Positions 3,891 to 5,689 of a stretch of DNA of 5,689 nt are shown here, in pieces. The notes beneath the pieces are model-generated. The model was not told the origin of the DNA. It worked only from the letters and a program-made list of their open reading frames with translations, and ran no database searches. The translations under genes were made by a program, and so were the position numbers. The stretch is from CAZFQG01 sp964520785 (GTDB lineage: Bacteria > Planctomycetota > Planctomycetia > Pirellulales > Thermoguttaceae), in contig CAZFQG010000284.1 in the NCBI GenBank assembly GCA_964520785.1, positions 1 through 5,689 of the forward strand, read 5' to 3'. Each line of letters starts with the position of its first letter. Position 1 is the stretch's first letter.

Positions 3891-5689
3891 CTATCGCCGT
3901 TGCTCCTTTGGAACGTCCGGCGCGTACACCACCGACATTTGCAGAGGGTAGGCGCACGTGCAGCCGGAACTTGCTTCCGGAATGAGCACGAGTCCGCCGG
4001 CCGGCAGAATGTTGATGAAGCAGCCCGGTCGGGTGACCGTGTTGAGGGGGCCGGATGCGTCTTCGGCGGTCAGATCGCGGTACCAGGGGTTGCCTCCTCG
4101 CCAGAAGAGCTGGCGGCACGATGCCGAGACGTTGCCGCAGCCGTGGCCTTGGCGGTCGAACTTCCATTCGGGGTCCCGCTTTCCCGTCTTCAGGTCCAAC
4201 TTATAGGGCCATGCGTAGACGGCCTCGCCGACGAGCGTCGGATGCCGGTTGAACTCGCCGTGGCCACCGCGAACGGCCAGGTCGGTAGCGTGGTCGGAAG
4301 TCCAGAGAATCTCGCCGTTCTTCGCGTCGTGAGCGTGGAAGTAATAATGGATGACCTCTCCCCCACGAGTCTGTTTCACCGCCTCGTAGCCGCTGGCGGT
4401 AATGTGTTCGCCTCGGTCGATCTTGGAACCGCTCAGGAGGAGAATCCCCGAGGCGGCACTCAAGTAGGTTGGTTGCTGGAAGTCTTGCAGGTCGACGCGA
4501 ACGCGGAACCGCGGCTCGCCCGACTCCAGATCGATGGCGGTGAGATACTGCTCTCCACCACTGATGAATGCCCGCATCGCGGCGCGGCCGATGGTGGGAT
4601 CGTTCGCTTGGGGGGCGGTCGATTCCAGGAAGAAGACGGCGCCGTCGTGTACCGCGAGGGTCGTGTCGAGAATCCGTCCGGCGGAATAGGCCCACCGGGG
4701 CTTGCCGTCGGCGGCGCCGAGCGCGAAGAGGGCTGTGCTGGTAGCGAGCTTCATGTTCGGATACCAGACCGGCTCCGTGTTCAGTTCGTTATCCCGGGCC
4801 AGCGTCCGATAGGCGGTTCCCTTCGGTTGCGTGCTTCCCAGGAGAAGGTCTCCCGTCCGAGCCAGATAGCCCCATTCCGAGTTTTCGGCGCTGGACTCGG
4901 GCAGTACGAACGGCTCCACCTCCGCTCCGTCGGCCACCGCGAAACGCCGGCAGCGGTCTTCCATGACGGCATACAGGTAGGCGTCGTCCACGACCAGGTT
5001 CGTCGTTCCCAGAAAGACGCCCATCCGCCGCGAACCGGGTAGCTCCACCGTCCACAGGGGCGCGCCGTTATGGGCGTCGAGGACGAAGACGATCTCATTC
5101 CCCGGCGCAAACAGCCGACCCGACTTGAACAGCGGCGGCACGTTCCGGAAGTGGCGGTCCACCATCCGCCGCGGCCCCGGCAGGCCGAACCACTGGACGC
5201 GAAACGGCCCCTCGACGAGCGCATCGCCGCTGCACGCGGTATTGCCCGGCTCGGCGTAGGTGTGGGTCCATTCCCCGGCGCCGGGGAGTTCTCCGCGTTG
5301 CGCGGTCGCGACGGCGCGGTCCTCGATGGTCTCGACCTTCCAGTCGGGAAGTATTCCTTCTCCCCAATTTCCCAGCGTGGCGGCAGATTCCGGCCCGGTT
5401 CCGCCCACGAATACGGCCGTTCCACCGTAAGGGCGCAGCACTCTGGCGATCTCGGCGGGCGGCACCCGGATGGGCCCCGAAGCGGCGTCGTGAAAGACGA
5501 GGTTCGCGAAGTAATCGGGGTAGGGCAGACGATCCTCCGCGGGCCCGACATGAACGGCAACCCGCCTACCATAGACGCCGGCGGCGTGAAACGCGCGGCG
5601 AAGCGCCTCCGCGCGGGGCATGTCCGGTTCGCAAATCACGACGTCGAAACGCGTTTGGGATAGAATGGGCAAGATCGCCTCGGGGGTCT
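3891..5689 (-). CDS. Methyltransferase-like domain fused to PQQ-type beta-propeller, C-terminal part
   Basis: The frame is still open at the right edge, with five more sense codons before the TTG at 5670-5672, so the N-terminus lies outside the window. Numbered from that TTG, residues 9-90 resemble the second half of a class I SAM-dependent methyltransferase fold: VVICEPD (11-17), GVYGRRVAVHVG (32-43), YFANLVF (54-60) and EIARVLRPYGGTAVFVG (74-90). After GAGEWTHTYAEPGNTACSGD (131-150) comes a propeller with PQQ/BamB-like repeats: LDAHNGAPLWTVEL near 198-211, LGAADGKPRWAYS near 318-330, IDLESGEPRF near 380-389 and HDAKNGEILWTS near 448-459. The C-terminus has GCGNVSAS (511-518), RPGCFINILPAGG (548-560) and SSGCTCAYP (568-576). 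I recognise this architecture from large planctomycetal proteins of unknown function. The methyltransferase motif I (GxGxG) would lie upstream and cannot be checked. Substrate and location are unknown. Confidence 0.85.
   Translation of the reverse strand, partial: TPEAILPILSQTRFDVVICEPDMPRAEALRRAFHAAGVYGRRVAVHVGPAEDRLPYPDYFANLVFHDAASGPIRVPPAEIARVLRPYGGTAVFVGGTGPESAATLGNWGEGILPDWKVETIEDRAVATAQRGELPGAGEWTHTYAEPGNTACSGDALVEGPFRVQWFGLPGPRRMVDRHFRNVPPLFKSGRLFAPGNEIVFVLDAHNGAPLWTVELPGSRRMGVFLGTTNLVVDDAYLYAVMEDRCRRFAVADGAEVEPFVLPESSAENSEWGYLARTGDLLLGSTQPKGTAYRTLARDNELNTEPVWYPNMKLATSTALFALGAADGKPRWAYSAGRILDTTLAVHDGAVFFLESTAPQANDPTIGRAAMRAFISGGEQYLTAIDLESGEPRFRVRVDLQDFQQPTYLSAASGILLLSGSKIDRGEHITASGYEAVKQTRGGEVIHYYFHAHDAKNGEILWTSDHATDLAVRGGHGEFNRHPTLVGEAVYAWPYKLDLKTGKRDPEWKFDRQGHGCGNVSASCRQLFWRGGNPWYRDLTAEDASGPLNTVTRPGCFINILPAGGLVLIPEASSGCTCAYPLQMSVVYAPDVPKEQRR

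Noticed and set aside
3771..5042. 423-codon plus-strand frame opposite the fusion gene
   Set aside because: Its translation has no recognisable domain, and the minus strand there encodes clear methyltransferase and PQQ-propeller motifs, so it is an antisense shadow of GC-rich coding DNA.

Overview
The window is GC-rich bacterial DNA with dense, GC-ending codons and long open frames. A methyltransferase domain fused to a PQQ-type beta-propeller with a Cys-rich C-terminal signature is a protein style I associate with Planctomycetota. That assignment is an inference from family resemblance, not from any marker gene.

Layout from left to right. (1) Positions 1-1491 (+) hold the C-terminal part of an RND-type efflux permease cut by the left edge. 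Coding-like sequence from base 1 runs into an in-frame amber codon at 64-66, then the frame stays open to 1491. The gene looks like a recent nonsense pseudogene or carries a sequence error. (2) A convergent gap of 228 bases follows. (3) Two minus-strand genes make a lipid cassette: a PlsC-like acyltransferase (2800-3489, upstream) and a CdsA/YnbB-like phosphatidate cytidylyltransferase (1720-2679, downstream). Together they could convert a lysophosphatidate-type acceptor to phosphatidate and then to CDP-diacylglycerol. (4) Between them sits a 112-bp MITE-like element (2692-2803) with long terminal inverted repeats. Removing it and one CTAG copy leaves the genes 12 nt apart with the acyltransferase stop codon intact, so the element appears to have split a tight operon. 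(5) A gap of about 400 bases (3490-3890) has an AT-rich core: 40 of the 120 bases at 3661-3780 are G or C. It holds a 14-bp palindrome overlapping a plausible plus-strand promoter, a hairpin with a T-rich tail about 110 nt downstream, and a 79-codon frame with a good Shine-Dalgarno site. An uncharacterised small transcript is possible. (6) Positions 3891-5689 (-) hold the C-terminal part of the methyltransferase/PQQ-propeller fusion, open at the right edge.

The most notable points are the operon-splitting MITE, the amber codon in the efflux pump, and the possible small transcription unit in the AT-rich gap. I found no tRNA, rRNA, CRISPR array or complete transposase gene.
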